The notes beneath the pieces were generated by a model. The model did no database searches. It was not told the origin of the DNA and saw only the letters and a list, made by a program, of their open reading frames with translations. Both the position numbers and the translations under genes were made by a program. Source: Forficula auricularia (taxonomy: Eukaryota > Arthropoda > Insecta > Dermaptera > Forficulidae). Taken from it: a DNA stretch of 64,000 nucleotides. The DNA is taken from the NCBI GenBank assembly GCA_024734495.1, contig JALMQS010000137.1, positions 905,600-969,599 of the forward strand. Reading direction: 5' to 3'. Below, in pieces: positions 12,661 to 25,114 of the stretch. Every line of letters starts with the position of its first letter. Positions within the stretch are counted from its first letter, which is position 1.

Positions 12661-14429
12661 CCAAAGAAAGTTTAACATAAATATTAATTGAAAATTTTTA
12701 ACTAAATACATACATCGTTATAGAATTGATGCAGGGAGAAAATGAATTGCAGCTGTCATTGAATTTGATTAATTTTTTTTTTCATTTCTATTTATTTTCA
12801 ATAGATTTTTGTTGGCTCTGGAATTCAATGAACTCATTTCCATTTAAATATTCGAATTTCGATGTTTTCATTTTCAGTCCAAGTTCGAATCGAGAAGGCA
12901 TTTTAAGAGTTTAGATAAGCGGAGTCTCGATCGATGTGAAAGGAGGGACAGAAAGGGGCTTGGGGGTAAAATTATCTCACCCTCTGGGCAAAGAAGAAGC
13001 GCAAAAGAACATGGAGGAGGAGGAAGAGGAAGCCTTCCTATATACAAGGGGGCGTTTCCTCTTCTGGAAAACATTTCGTTCCGTTTTCGAATCCTATTAA
13101 AGCCATTATAGCACCTCCTCCTCTTAAGTCTCTATTTTAAGAAATAACTAATTAAAAACCTCTGAGGCTTAATTACAATCTCTTTTAGTCTTAATTAGAT
13201 TAACACTGTTAAAATCGGGCTTACCAAATGATTTAGGTCGATGAATGTACAGAGAGCAAGTGTGAAAGGCCTGGCAAATAACCAAAGTATCGGAAAGTCG
13301 TTTATAATATTTACCATGAATTTATATTAAATTGCATTATGAAAAAGAATAATATATAGTATGTGTTCTTTAAATAATAATAATAAAAAAAAGGAAAGTT
13401 TATTGATATTCAATGCATGAATATACTAACAAGGAATACGAAAATAAAAATAAAGTTAACAAAAAAAAAGTTAGGTTTTATTAATTTATCCCAGGGGTGT
13501 TTTATTTCCTTTTTATTGGCTAGAGGGCTTGAATCCTTCCATCGACCAAAATTAATTTAATTTAAATAATCTAAGCTGTGAGTTTTTTCAAAAAGTTCCC
13601 ACTAAAATTTTAAAAAATGATTCAAATATAAGAAAAGAAAAAAGAACTTTGTTGTAAAAATGGACATGAGAAGGGAGTATTTATTGTTCGATCCTCAAAT
13701 AATTGTAAAATAAAAAATAATAATGTAAATTTTAATTTGGAAATACAAAAACATTTTGTTCAAAAAAAATTTAAATAATTCTCATAAATATTACACCAAA
13801 TTTTTCATTTTTTTTAGTATTAAGTATTTAAATTTGTATTTAATTTTGTAAAAGAGAAGATAAGTAGGTAATACAACCCATGCTGGTAATGTTGTCTCCG
13901 CTCTTTTCTAGATTTTACATACTACATCTATCACGAAAAATTTTACATAGTAAAAAGGCTATGCTGTACTCAATTCTTGACATATCTCACTCATAACCTC
14001 TCTCTGTGTTCACATAGTTAACAGCACTTTATTTGCCAGTCGGAAGGTTTAGTAAAACCGTGTAACAAATGCAGCCTGGTGCAACCAGCGCAAAGTTTAA
14101 TAAGAACCTCACTTCAATAAATAATTTCAATAATTCTCAGTTTGGAGTTGGTGGGGTTTCTGGTGAGGAAAATTAAAATAGTGTCGGCTATTAGGACAAA
14201 CTTTTGAAGTGCGTAAGTTCCGTACCTAACTTTTCTAATTTCAGATTTTCCTGTATCTTAATAGAATATATTTTTATTTCAACTATTTTTATTAATACTA
14301 CAGGGCAAGAAATAATAATTTAATACAGAAAGTTGTTTAAATAATATATAATGGTAATAATTTATATTTACAATTAAGGTTCCATTAATTTATTATCTTA
14401 TTAGGCTTAAAGATATTATTACAAATACG
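12661..14429. other. mostly AT-rich DNA, no gene seen
   Basis: Apart from the GC-richer block at 12880-13130, no repeat ends or coding frames were recognised. Confidence 0.4.
12880..13130. other. GC-richer unique block with TATATA
   Basis: Contains GGAGGAGGAAGAGGAAGCC and CCTATATACAAGGGGGCG. Could be a promoter of an unseen gene; no coding frame supports this. Confidence 0.2.
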
Positions 14430-14613
14430 AGCTTTTCATGTATGGTGAAGATATGCAAAATGACGGAATCTTTGCCGAGATCGTAAGGAGCATTAAAAAA
14501 GGTATTCCTGTTAAGGTTGTTTTTAAAAAACAACCTTTTCTACAAAAGGGGATAGTAATTGGGTTACACCTTGGCTATGCAAAAGGGCTGCCAAAGGCAG
14601 GCCTTACAGCTAG
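14430..14613 (+). mobile_element. Helitron-like 3' end with an open frame
   Basis: GGGCTGCCAAAGGCAGGCC hairpin, short spacer, CTAG|T. A 64-codon frame (MYGEDMQNDGIFAEIVRSIK...) covers the segment, but runs straight through the hairpin and terminus, so it is probably fortuitous. Confidence 0.45.
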
Positions 14614-14639
14614 TATATTCATATTTTTATAGTATGTAA

Positions 14640-14890
14640 ATATATTCAATTTATATATAATCATATTTTTATAATTAAATATTTATAGTAAATGAAGTTT
14701 TGACCACCCTAGACATTCATATTTTTGTATTAAATAAAGTTAGACCACCTTGTATATTTTTATAGTATAGTAAATTAAGTTTGGACCACTCTGAATATTT
14801 ATATTTTTATAGTAAATGAAATTTGGACCACCTTGTATATTCATAATTCTAAAGTAAATGAAATTTGGACCACCCTGTATATTATAATGT
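14640..14890 (+). repeat. tandem repeat, unit about 55 bp
   Basis: Four or five units of TATAGTAAATGAAATTTGGAC followed by CACCTTGTATATTCATA, beginning right after the Helitron-like terminus at 14613. Confidence 0.7.
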
Positions 14891-15744
14891 TAATTATTAT
14901 ACAATAAATATGTAGGTAATCAATTAAATAAACAAGTAGTTAGGACAAGAGAAAGTAATGTTTTAGGATACTAGAAAGTACCATTATGACGTTTGTCTTA
15001 CCTTTGGCTGGCTGGCTGGCAAAAAGATCTGCACTCTCTACCTGTTTAGAATAAGCTGAGCATTGAATGCATGGAAAGAGACCAGCCACACCTTTTTTAT
15101 CTATTTCCTTGAAATTCGATAAATAATTTTTCAAGAAAATTTTTCAAATAAACATTTCTACTCATTTTTTTTTTATTAATTAAATGAAATATCCCATGAT
15201 GGACGGACCAAAACAGTAGGGACGTTGCGTGAGGGGGGGGGGCAATTGTTTTTTTTTAACATAAAACCAATTCTAATATTCTTGATAACTCATAAGCAGA
15301 AAATCGTAGAAAGTTCATTCTGGTGTCAAAATGTTTGTATTTCTAAAATCAATAACTGAAACAAATAGGTGTTTCAAAAATCCATTTTATTTTATTATTT
15401 TTACAAATAATACTACTATACATAAATATCGAACTAGTAGATAATTTTTTCAGTCTTAAAAATTTGATGAAAATTAAAAAAAATATAATAAAAAATTTGT
15501 GTTTGTAACCTTTACGCGTGATTGAAGTAAAACTTTTTTGACCTTGTGGTAGATATTACGATTAAACTAAAAATAAGTCATATCAGAATTTAGTACTATC
15601 TATCTATTACTTTAATATTTGGCTTGCAGGCAAAGCTGTCTCCGTGTCCTCAGACATGGCGTAGGTACCTATAAACTTTTTATGTGAGGGTTTCAGTGAC
15701 TGAGATGGGAGTTGGTTTGGTGGGCACCGCCACTGCTAATTAGA

Positions 15745-16615
15745 AAAAACCGACTTCAAAAAAATTAAATGCAACAAATAAAATAATAGAGCTCAAAAAA
15801 ATAAAATAAAATCTATAAAAGGTGCAAAATAATTATCTTCTTTAGTTACAACTAAACGATAAAGTATTACATGAAATCACTTTTTGAAGTTGGTGCCAAG
15901 CAAGCTATATAAGTGAGCTTACGCGATGTTGTCTTCATTACACTGCCAGACCGTATCAGATCGTCAAGTGCGATTCATAAAATCTGTATGTTTTTGCTTC
16001 AACGACTACAAAGTGCATTTCTGTCGTCCAATAATTATCAATCGATTCGTTAAACTCAACAAGATGTTATTCTATACATACTGAATGCTTATTGCTTCTT
16101 TGGGGTTCTTGAACTCCTATTATTTTATTTGTTGCACTTATTTTTGTGAGATCATTTATTTCACAGAAATATTTCATTTTTTCTCAACATGACGATCTTA
16201 AGAATAGCGACTTCCAAATGATAATCAGCGCATTGCCACTAGACGTGCTGCGAAAAGTGTCGAAATCCTCCCATAGTTAAAGAGAATCTGACAGAACCAA
16301 CCCAATCAGCTTTCTCAAACTTGACCGAAGCCAGTAATATCAGGATCACCCCTAAAGGTACCCCCTTCTCCAACAAAAGAAGAATCATTGAAATAGGTCC
16401 ATAAGCAAGTGTCCATAGTAATGCGTGAACATACATAACAAGAAAGGTCCAATACCAATGAAAAAAACGGGACCAATCGGGAACTAGACAGAACCCAATG
16501 CATCGAAATCATCGAAATCGGTCGACATGGTATAGAGAAATAAATGTTCAAACACAAAAAACCAGACGTTGCGTTGAATTGATGACCTTCTCTTTTTTTC
16601 AAAGTAGGTTAAAAA
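15745..16615. repeat. AACCGACTTC repeat element, composite copy
   Basis: 15747-15900 matches 23256-23380 in direct orientation (ACCGACTTCAAAAAAATTAA ... GAAGTTGGTGCC), while 16120-16615 matches 22893-23250 inverted (GACCAATCGGGAACTAG). Minus-strand open frames here are repeat-derived. Confidence 0.55.
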
Positions 16616-17710
16616 TAGGAAATGAGCTAGCTCATTGTAAAATATGTGAAAAATATTCATTTAACATGGACGCCTGAAGTATAGGCTAGTACGATCCAGA
16701 GGCGTCATTTGGTTGCATAGATACAGGCGGACAGCTTTCGTAGAATATTCCTACACAAGTACCTGGCTTTAGTTAAAAGCAATATATTAATATTATTTTT
16801 TATTTATTTTTATTTGAATTCAGGTAAAAAGGTCGAATTTATTTGCAGCTAGAATGGAATAAAATTGGTCTTATTACGTACAGCTTCTCTTCATTTGTTA
16901 TTTTCGAAATATTTTGAAAAATATGTATATTTTTTGATACTTGTTATTTTTATTTATATTTCTATATTGAGATTCTTTTTATCAATTAAATTCATGATAT
17001 TCTTGTATAGATTTAATGTTAAAATAATAGAACATCACTGACTTTTTTATTATATAAAAATAAACTGAGGCATTATTACCACCTGCTTCCTTACATTTAA
17101 ATTATGTATTTTTTTTTTATTTAATTGAGATTGATTCGAATAAAATGGAAATAATTTTAATCTCTAAACTAAAATAATGTTAGGTAAGCCAAGGTTGGCA
17201 GAATATAGAGGACCATACGTAATTTCGCAGCAGCCTAGTGTAATCATGATTTATGAATTATTACGTAGGTGCTTCCCTAGTTATCAAAGAAACCCACATT
17301 TCTCTCCAGATTCTATTAAATAGTCTTGTTTGTTATCTTGTCGAGATCACGATAACATTAGGAATGTTTTTTACTGAGTCATGTCGCTAACGACTAGTCT
17401 GGATTGTCGTTTTTAAAATGAGTTTAAACTTATATTTGAATTTCTATTTATTTTTTAATGTTTAAACGGATAGCAGAGAAAGAGCGCGTAAATATATACG
17501 TCAACTGGTGACATCAGATTATCCAAAAGAGTGCTTAAAATATAAATAGGAGCGACTGTGAGCGGCTAGGGCCGAAAGTTACAAGTAGACCTTATGAATT
17601 TTACTAAAGATTAATTTTTAAATGATAATACTTCAATTAAAAGAATCACTACGCCTTAATATAAAACAGATTATATTACGATTTTCGTCTATAATGCGTA
17701 TTAATGAGAG
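16616..17710. other. AT-rich DNA with a fragment of a dispersed repeat
   Basis: The stretch 16757-16870 shares GCAATATATTAATATT and AAAAAGGTCGAATTT with 45745-45830. Otherwise nothing recognised. Confidence 0.4.
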
Positions 17711-17875
17711 CGAGGGGTGAACCGCGATTGGAATTAGGTGTACAAGTTTTTGGAATTATAGGGAATTATTTTGGAATTCATTAGATAATGCCCCTTAATC
17801 TATTGTCTTCTACTTGGAAATGAAAATGGAAGTGGAAGTAGGTGTACACGATATTAGGTCACGGTTCACCCCTCG
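17711..17875. mobile_element. hAT MITE (CGAGGGGTGAACC family)
   Basis: 165 bp with inverted ends CGAGGGGTGAACCGCG / GGTTCACCCCTCG and a perfect 8-bp target duplication aatgagag. Non-coding. The cleanest of three copies, it defines the family boundaries. Confidence 0.85.
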
Positions 17876-17934
17876 AATGAGAGTTTATAATGCGAATTAA
17901 GAACTAGTTTTTGTGTAATTTTTTATTTTTCCAC

Positions 17935-19080
17935 CGTTTTGTCGACTTTTCCGACTTCTTCAGGGTTTCAAATAGTTACATCACACATTCGTCTAAAATA
18001 CATTATTTTTCTTCAATTCAACACCAATGAAGAACAATAAAAAATTCAAAAAATTTGTCACATTCACATAAACAATTTTTCTCTTTTTTTTCTCACTAAC
18101 AATTAATTAGATATACAGTTTTAGAAGTAAAATTTAAAACTGTTTAATTAATTAATTTATTTATTTATTTAAAACAATGCTTTGAGGTGGATACCTCGAA
18201 GAGCAGAAACAGAAAGAATATATACAAATAGTAACATTTAAGTGAGCAAACAGAACATATATAACATTTAAATGAGCAAACAGAAAGAATACATACATAT
18301 CGTAACATTTAAATGAGAAACAGAAAGAATACAGGTATATAGTAAGATTTAAATGATAAACAGAAAGAATACAGGTATATAGTAAGATTTAAATGAGCAA
18401 GACTCTCCCAACCCAGTGAGCAACCCAGAGTCAGCACAAGCAGGCGAATAGACCAGTGACACATTACTCCAACCCAGCCCCTCCCCCCGAGAAGATGCAC
18501 CCTGAGTGAGCAATGAAAAAGATGATGTTGAAAGCGATGTTCGGATATTTAATGGCAATGCTATTCACGACAGAGCCGAGCTGACGACAAAGGATCATGG
18601 TGGCGATCTCAGTACGATGATTGGAATATGGATTAGTGTGCCGTCAGCTCTTAATAGCTGATTATGGATGGATGATTTGAAACTGAACATGTTGTATATG
18701 TATTTGGGGTGAAATGTGCTGAATAGTTTGAAAATGAACCTGCCAAGCACGTAGAGGCGTCTCTAGGGAAGCCTTAAGCCAGCCAAGCCGACCGCAATAA
18801 GGCGTAATACGCGCATGCCTCGGGACATCAAAAAATGAACCGTACGCATGAATTCATTGCAACATCAATTAATTGTTCGTGAAAAAAAAGAAAAGTTGCT
18901 TATGTGAAAATGTGTATTGCTATAATTTTTCTATTTCTGATGGTTCTTTATTAGTTAACTGAGATCAAGAAATAATAATGCATTTTTAAACGAAATGTGA
19001 TGTAACTATTTGAAGCTCTGAAGAAGTTGGCAAAGTCGACGAAAGGTTGGTTTAAAAATAAAAAAATAACACAAAAAGAC
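17935..19080. repeat. inverted pair of repeat arms with degraded ribozyme-like motifs
   Basis: Arms about 17930-18070 (minus motif CTGAAGAAGTC...GTCGAC) and 18890-19080 (plus motif CTGAAGAAGTTGG...GTCGACGAAAGG) are inverted relatives about 0.8 kb apart. The interval holds the 44-bp tandem repeat and AT-rich DNA. Confidence 0.45.
18207..18402 (+). repeat. tandem repeat, unit about 44-50 bp
   Basis: Four to five copies of CAGAAAGAATACA...GTAACATTTAAATGAG with small length changes; the last two copies are nearly identical. Confidence 0.75.
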
Positions 19081-19198
19081 GTGTCCTTAATTTCCATTAT
19101 AAACTCTCAATCAAACAGGTTAGAGTCTTTTAGTTAATTGTCAATTTTACGACCATAGTCAGAGTAATTGTTTAAAATTAAAAGACCCCAATCTATAC

Positions 19199-19905
19199 CA
19201 AGGGTGGGTTATCTAAATGTGATCCATTTGTTTCCAAATAAAAATTTAAAGAAAAAACGAATCGATTTTTTCTTTGCATTGGGCATTTATTTTGGTTCCC
19301 AATAAATACATGTCCTAGCTACTTTTCGAATATGATTTGGTTCAGGTGATTGACGACATAATGGGCTCGTTTTTCGGCATTTTCAATCTCATTCTCGGGT
19401 TTTGGACTTGGTATAGCCGCTATTTCACGTTCGATGTTGGTCTTAAGTTGATCCAGAGTCCATGGATTGTCGATGTACACTTTTGATTTCAAATATCCAC
19501 ACAAATAAAAGCATGGCGGCGTTGAATTAGGCAAACGCGGTGGCCAGTCATAATCACCTTTTTCGACTACAAAATTTGCAGTATTCAACCCAACGCGATT
19601 TACCCTGTATTCAATCTTGCTTGTCACATGTATTTTATACGAGAATAAATTCAAATCGTCATGGATTATGTGCCGGAGGCTGGTTCTTAGCAACACTCGA
19701 GAAAATGATTGAAAATGCCGAAAAACGAGCCCATTAAGTCGATCAAAGAAAAAGGCGATCCACCTGAACCAAATCATATTCGAAAAGTAGCTGACATCTA
19801 TTTATTTGAACCAAAATAGATGTCTAATGCAAAGAAAAAGTCGATTCGTTTTTCTTTAAATTTTTATTTCAGCAACAAATGGTCACATGTAGATGGCACA
19901 GCCTT
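19199..19905 (-). mobile_element. folded Tc1/mariner element
   Basis: Left and right arms of roughly 190 and 170 bp are inverted complements (shared words include GAATATGATTTGGTTCAGG and AATAAAAATTTAAAGAAAAA). The right arm includes a second, inverted copy of the last codons of the transposase gene, so the element rearranged into a foldback. TA-rich flanks fit Tc1/mariner. Confidence 0.7.
19319..19672 (-). pseudogene. Tc1/mariner transposase C-terminal fragment
   Basis: Reads DYDWPPRLPNSTPPCFYL, CGYLKSKVYIDNPWTLDQLK and NIEREIAAIPSP, matching the end of the DDE domain (usual form DWPPRSPDLTPCDFFLWGYLK). The expected Asp in PRSPDLTP is Asn here. The apparent N-terminus (19673-19777) is inverted-arm sequence, not protein. 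Only about the last third of a transposase is present. Confidence 0.75.
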
Positions 19906-20083
19906 ATATATTCAATTCAAATTCTTTTCATGTGATTTTGTTCTTTTCTGTTGAGATGTTAATAATTTACCAGTAACTAATGTGATTAGCGAAAAAATTA
20001 CTTGCACTTGCACAGTATATAGATCCCTTTTTCCGTTCCCTTGCCACATTAATCACCCGTACAACAATGGTTATTTTATTTAG

Positions 20084-20199
20084 TGAAGGTTGAGTTTCAT
20101 TTTCCGGTTGCCATTAGTTTGGCTGCCCTCGGATTTGTCCCTCCTCTCGCTTTGCTCTATCCCATGATTCAGACGAGTTCTTTCGACGTCTACAATAAG
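20084..20199 (+). CDS. possible orphan exon, hydrophobic protein segment
   Basis: A 116-nt open segment lies between acceptor-like TTATTTAG and donor-like AAG|GTTAGC. It is clearly richer in GC than its surroundings and reads KVEFHFPVAISLAALGF then VPPLALLYPMIQTSSFDVYN, which looks like a membrane-spanning stretch. No neighbouring exon of the same gene was found, and the family is not recognised; a faint likeness to the last hydrophobic part of sideroflexins is too weak to name it. It could be a captured or relic exon. Confidence 0.3.
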
Positions 20200-20889
20200 G
20201 TTAGCATTGATGAATTTATCTTTTGAATTTACAAATTTGTTCTAAAATTAAAAAAAATATATTTTTTTGTTTTTCCGAGAATAGCAGAGAAATCAATGAG
20301 ATTATACTCTGCATGATGCAAAATAATTATATAGGTAGGTACATTTAAATACCAAAAATAAATATGTATAAATATAATTTTTTGAGACTACAATTTCGAA
20401 GGTTGGACCTTCATCATCCATCATTAATTAGAATTATTTTATCTGCATTTTTTTATAGATTCAATTACTCAATTGGATATAGAAAATTTCGGTTTGTTGT
20501 AATAGAAAGCCAACCACATAACAAATTATAAGGTAATTGAATCCATGTGCAATAATAGGTTAAATATTTCTAATTAAAAAACAGATGATGAAGATTACAC
20601 ATTCGAAACTATAATCTCAAAAAATGATTTCTCTTTAGGGAAAAAGCTATTGTTAAATGAAAATTTTTTCAATTTATTTCCTAGATATTAAAAAATAGAC
20701 ACATAGTATGTAGGTGTTAATATTCTAAATTATTTTAATTTATTCAACCTGAAATAGTATAGACGCTGTGGACGTCGAAGATCGAAAGATAATTAATGCC
20801 CCATATTTTCATTATCTTAAAATTTCTATTCAATTAATTTAATAATAGTCGATAAATAATTAAAATAATTTTAAACAAATTAACTTTTT

Positions 20890-21000
20890 AAACGTTAGTT
20901 TTAATTTTTTCAAAGCAATTTGAATCGCGAAAGTTAAATAATATGATCAATAATTTCTTATGTTAATTCTACATTTAGAAAATTATTTTATTTCAGTGTT
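20890..21000 (-). repeat. SINE family 1, 3' part only
   Basis: Contains CGCGAAAGTTAAATAAT and TTAATTCTACATTTAGAAAA, complement of the family tail; no tRNA part. Confidence 0.6.
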
Positions 21001-21424
21001 GGTCTATTTATTTAATATTTTACCCAGTAGCCTATATTCCTAGTCAAATATTTATTTTTCTTGACCATGGCGGTTTCCTACCTATTTATTTATTTATTTT
21101 TTATTCCTTGACAAGGGCAACTTCCTGTCTACTTATTTATTTATTTGTTTTTTAAATTATTTATTTTTAAATAATTTAACAACAATTTCTTCAATCCCAG
21201 TGACATATTCTAACTATTTATTTTTTGTTTTTGATTCCCAGTGTATTTATTTATTTGTTTTTATTATTTGGACGACATGCGGTATTCCCTTTTTTTGTTA
21301 TTATTATTATTTTATTCTTGGTCGCAGCATACTAAGGTTTCACACCGTTCTGCTGTGGCCACACCCTGAGCCACTCAACCGGATTCTGGGTGGTAGGATC
21401 GGAGGGCTATAAGGGGAGATGTGG

Positions 21425-21545
21425 AGGCCCTTTAAAAAAAAAAATTATTTTTTGAAAAGGAAAACTAATAAAATAATTTTCTAAATGTAGAAATTATTTA
21501 TTATACATTATTTAACTTTCGCGGTTCAAGTTGCATTAATTAAAA
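21425..21545 (+). repeat. SINE family 1, 3' part only
   Basis: TTTTGAAAAGGAAAA, TTTTCTAAATGTAGAA and AACTTTCGCGGTTCAAG in the family order. Confidence 0.6.
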
Positions 21546-22375
21546 TAATCACTGTACATTTGCATACATTATTGAGATACGTGTTTTGATATATGATTGT
21601 AAAGTGTTTCGAAGAATAATTAATATTCTGTATAATGGACTAAAGAAAATTTTTTTAATATGAATTTTATTTTATATTATTATAAATCAGTTGATTTCTA
21701 CTAAGTTCAATAAATAATTTGATAATTTGGAGAAAATTAAGAATGTGTGAGTGTATGTGTGTTCCAGAAAGATTTAAAACAGCAATTGATTAAGGTTCAA
21801 TTCAAGGGATTATTTTTATATTTCAAGTAAAAAGCGCATCTACTAGAATAATTCTATATTAAAAAAACATTTTCTTTCCGATAGTGATAAAAATTATCAA
21901 AAAGGAATTCTTAAGAAATTTAAATTAAATAAAAAAAAAGATAATACCAAAAATTCAATTTTATCAATTTATATCAATTTTTATATAAAAAGACACTGGC
22001 TTTTTTTATTTTACGTGGATAAACGATTTATTCTGCAAAGAAAATTAATCAAATTTGGAAACATTTTAATTTTAACTAAAATGAATAAGTGAAATGAAAT
22101 TTCGCTATAAACTGATTTATTTTTTTATAATATTTAAGAAATTAGAAATCTCTATTGACAAATTAATCTAATGAAAAAATATAATAAAATATTTTACTAT
22201 GTATATGAAAAAGGAATCACCTTTTAATTCTTTCCACTATATATTAGATTTAGATCAATCAATTGAGAATCGCATTTTTAAGTTATTTTCAAAATCATAT
22301 ATAAAAAAATCAAAAAATCTAATACATCATAAAATCATAACAAATAATTATATTTAAAAAAACTAAAAAACATGG

Positions 22376-22892
22376 TTCTAAAAAGTACAAAATAATGTAA
22401 TACTTTGCTGGACTTAATACATTAAATTGAAAGTTTTTGCCGAGAGTAGCAGAATTTTTATATATTGAAGGAGACAATAAAAAGTGTGTCTTCTGCTGGA
22501 ATTATAAATTTTATTTATTTATAACGAGACTATAGTTTCGTTATAAATAAATAAAATTTATAATTCCAGCAGAAGACACACTCTTTTTATTGTCTCCTTC
22601 AACTTAATACATTAATTCATACATTAATTCCTTTGAATCAATTGTAATAGACTGATGAAGGTGGCAAAGATCTCCAAACTATAGTCTCGTTATAAATAAA
22701 AGTTATAATTCCAGCAGAAGACACACTCTTTTATTGTCTCCTTAAATATATAAAAATTCTGGTACCCTCGGCACAAAAACTGAAATTTAATGTAATACTT
22801 AATCAAAAAGCGTGGGGCATTTTGTCGAAATTAATTAAAAGTTTCTATCCCCCAAGCTTTTTGATTAAGTATTACATTATTTTGTACTTTTT
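22376..22892. repeat. nested inverted repeats with TCTTCTGCTGGAATTATAA arms
   Basis: Outer arms AAAGTACAAAATAATGTAAT and complement. Inside is a palindrome around 22462-22605 (GGAGACAATAAAAAGTGTG and complement), a third arm at 22680-22770, and a small palindrome 22790-22880. A relative is at 52718-52770. Confidence 0.65.
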
Positions 22893-23400
22893 AACCGACT
22901 TCATGAAAGGAGGAGGTTCTCTATTCGACTGATTTTTTTTTTTTTTTTTTTTTTGTGCCTATGTTACCTCATATCTCCGCCAATTGTGAACCGATTTTGA
23001 AAAAAAAATTTGCATTGCGTTCAGTTTACTTTCCGATTGGTCCCATTTTTTTCCATAGGTATTAGACCTTTTTTGTTAGGTTTGTTCAGGCCTAACTTCT
23101 TTGTTTATTAACCGATTTCGATGATTCTTTTTTTATTGGAAAGGGGTATTTTAGGGATGGTGCAATATTAATTTGTTCAAGTTCTGATGATATGATCACT
23201 ATTAATAACATCACTAAAAAGAGAAAAATAAAAATAATTTTTAAGAAAAAAATAAAAACCGACTTCAAAAAAATTAAATGCAACAAATAAAATACACTAA
23301 AAGGTATAAAATAATTATTATCTTATTTAGTTACAAGTAAACTACTAAATATTAACATGAAATTACTTTTGAAGTCGGTGCCAAACAAACCATACCCATA
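22893..23400 (+). repeat. AACCGACTTC repeat element
   Basis: Begins AACCGACTTCATGAAAGGAG and ends near GAAGTCGGTGCC; includes CCGATTGGTCCCATTTTTTTC. Words are shared with 15745-16615. Such AACCGACTTC repeats are common in insect genomes; class not determined. Confidence 0.6.
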
Positions 23401-23404
23401 AGCG

Positions 23405-24780
23405 AGCGTACCCACCAAACGTACTAAGTAAGATCCGTCCAGTGCGATAATATTTATAAATTAACTAAACATTCCTTCTATTGTTCGCACATTGAATATA
23501 TTAAGGAAATTGTACCCTCTCAGTCCCTTTTTCAGTTGTACCCTGTCACGTACGTTCCCTTTCTTTATTATAATAGTAGGTAGAGCTTCCCTTCAGCTTT
23601 TCCAAAACTCAATTTTTCCAAATTTTGTCGAAAATATTAATTCTTAGAACAACTTCCCTTCTTTCTTACCCCTACTTTCCCCTCACCACATACATTTCAA
23701 AAAATATTATAAAAAAAAAATTGTTATTTGTAAAATTATTTTTCCATTGTATAATCAGTTTACTTTGACTCCTGATGATGGGCTCACCCCCGAAATATAT
23801 AGAATTCAAAACTCAATTTTGTTTTATTTATTTTTTGTGAAACCTACCTCGCATCTTGCTCAAGTTTTATTATTATAGTAAAATGTTTCACCTAGAACCA
23901 ACACCTAACTTCTTAAAAGTTATTTATTTACTTACCTTAAAAAATAAAAGGCTGATAAAGCTGAAATTTCTTATATCCAAGTACAATGGATATATTTATC
24001 TTAAAAAGGTTGTTAATTTAAATATAAGAAAAAATTAAATAAATACATTTTTTAGGATTCGAGGCTTAAACATATTAGAGAACAAAAGAGGAAATCTTAT
24101 AAACTTTTTAATCTCATCAAGGGTAGTTCAACCAAAAGAATTTTCCAATCATCATTCTAGTCGCTAAAGCTCTAACAATCAAATCAGCTAATATAGCAAT
24201 TTATTTAATTTTGAAAACTTACCCTATTAATAGGTACTTACCATATACTCACTTGATTTTCAAAAATGTTTTCGGGACTTTTTACTTTAATAATGAAACT
24301 TATAATTCTTTATCGATATTTTTTTATTTTAAACAATATTCAAAATTTTAAAAATATCGAGAAATGAATTTTTTAATATTGTTTATTTTTTTATTATTTA
24401 TTGATTTTTACAGTAATTATACCCTTTAGATATTAAAATATACTGGGTAAATAAAAATGATTCTTGTATATATAAATGGCACTTGTGAATTCACATTTGA
24501 GTACTAGATTAATAATATTAATTAAATACAATTCTACAGAATAGAATATCTTTATAAAAGGGATATTTTAAAGACAAGCTTAATAGAGTATCATAGAAAA
24601 AAGGGAATATTTACAAATAAGGCACATCGAATGCTTTCCTCGACTTGAGAATTATCAAAAATATTAACACTTCCTCACTTCTTAGTCTATAAACGATTAT
24701 AAAAAAATTACATTTGTCTATTTAGATAAGTATGTATATACAGAAATATTATATCTACACTAATATGCTATAAGATCAAG
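23405..24780. other. AT-rich DNA downstream of repo, no gene seen
   Basis: A degraded ribozyme-like word (CTGATGATGGGCTCACCC, CGAAATAT) is at 23770. No coding frame. Confidence 0.4.
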
Positions 24781-24785
24781 TACAT

Positions 24786-24791
24786 TTTATT
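24786..24791 (-). terminator. candidate repo polyadenylation signal AATAAA
   Basis: First good minus-strand AATAAA about 157 bases after the stop codon. Other AT-rich hexamers follow downstream, so the true end of the 3' UTR is uncertain. Confidence 0.35.
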
Positions 24792-24947
24792 CTAAACTTC
24801 TATAAAATAGTTAATCTGGATGGAAATTCGAATTTTTGATTCGATTGTTCAACAACATCGGTCCCGGATGGAAAACTTTAGGTTCCTGTTTCGGCTTATA
24901 AAAATAATATCGTCCAGGGATCTACCAGAACCGATGTTGAGAGAAAG

Positions 24948-25114
24948 TCAGCCTAAAAAAGGCGGAAGTGTGACGTAACCGGTGCGTACAGGACTTCCGC
25001 TTCCGCTCCCTCCGCTGCCCGATTCTTTACCGACGCCACTGCATTCTTTTCGATTTTCTGCAGACGTTGGTGGTTGCGATTGGTGATGCGCATGGTGATG
25101 ATGTTGATATTCTC
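24948..25114 (-). CDS. repo: repo coding exon 7 (C-terminus and stop)
   Basis: Acceptor CTTTCTTTCAG|GAGA after a strong pyrimidine tract. Codes residues 424-478: a His-rich run (QHHHHAHH), a Gly/Ser repeat, and the end [12 protein letters not shown] before TGA. GC content and codon use rise relative to the flanks. A pogo-type MITE starts about 33 bases upstream of the acceptor. Confidence 0.82.

Noticed and set aside
16239..16602. Hydrophobic minus-strand frames of 65 and 95 codons
   Set aside because: Inside the AACCGACTTC repeat; the related copy at 22.9 kb does not keep the frame.
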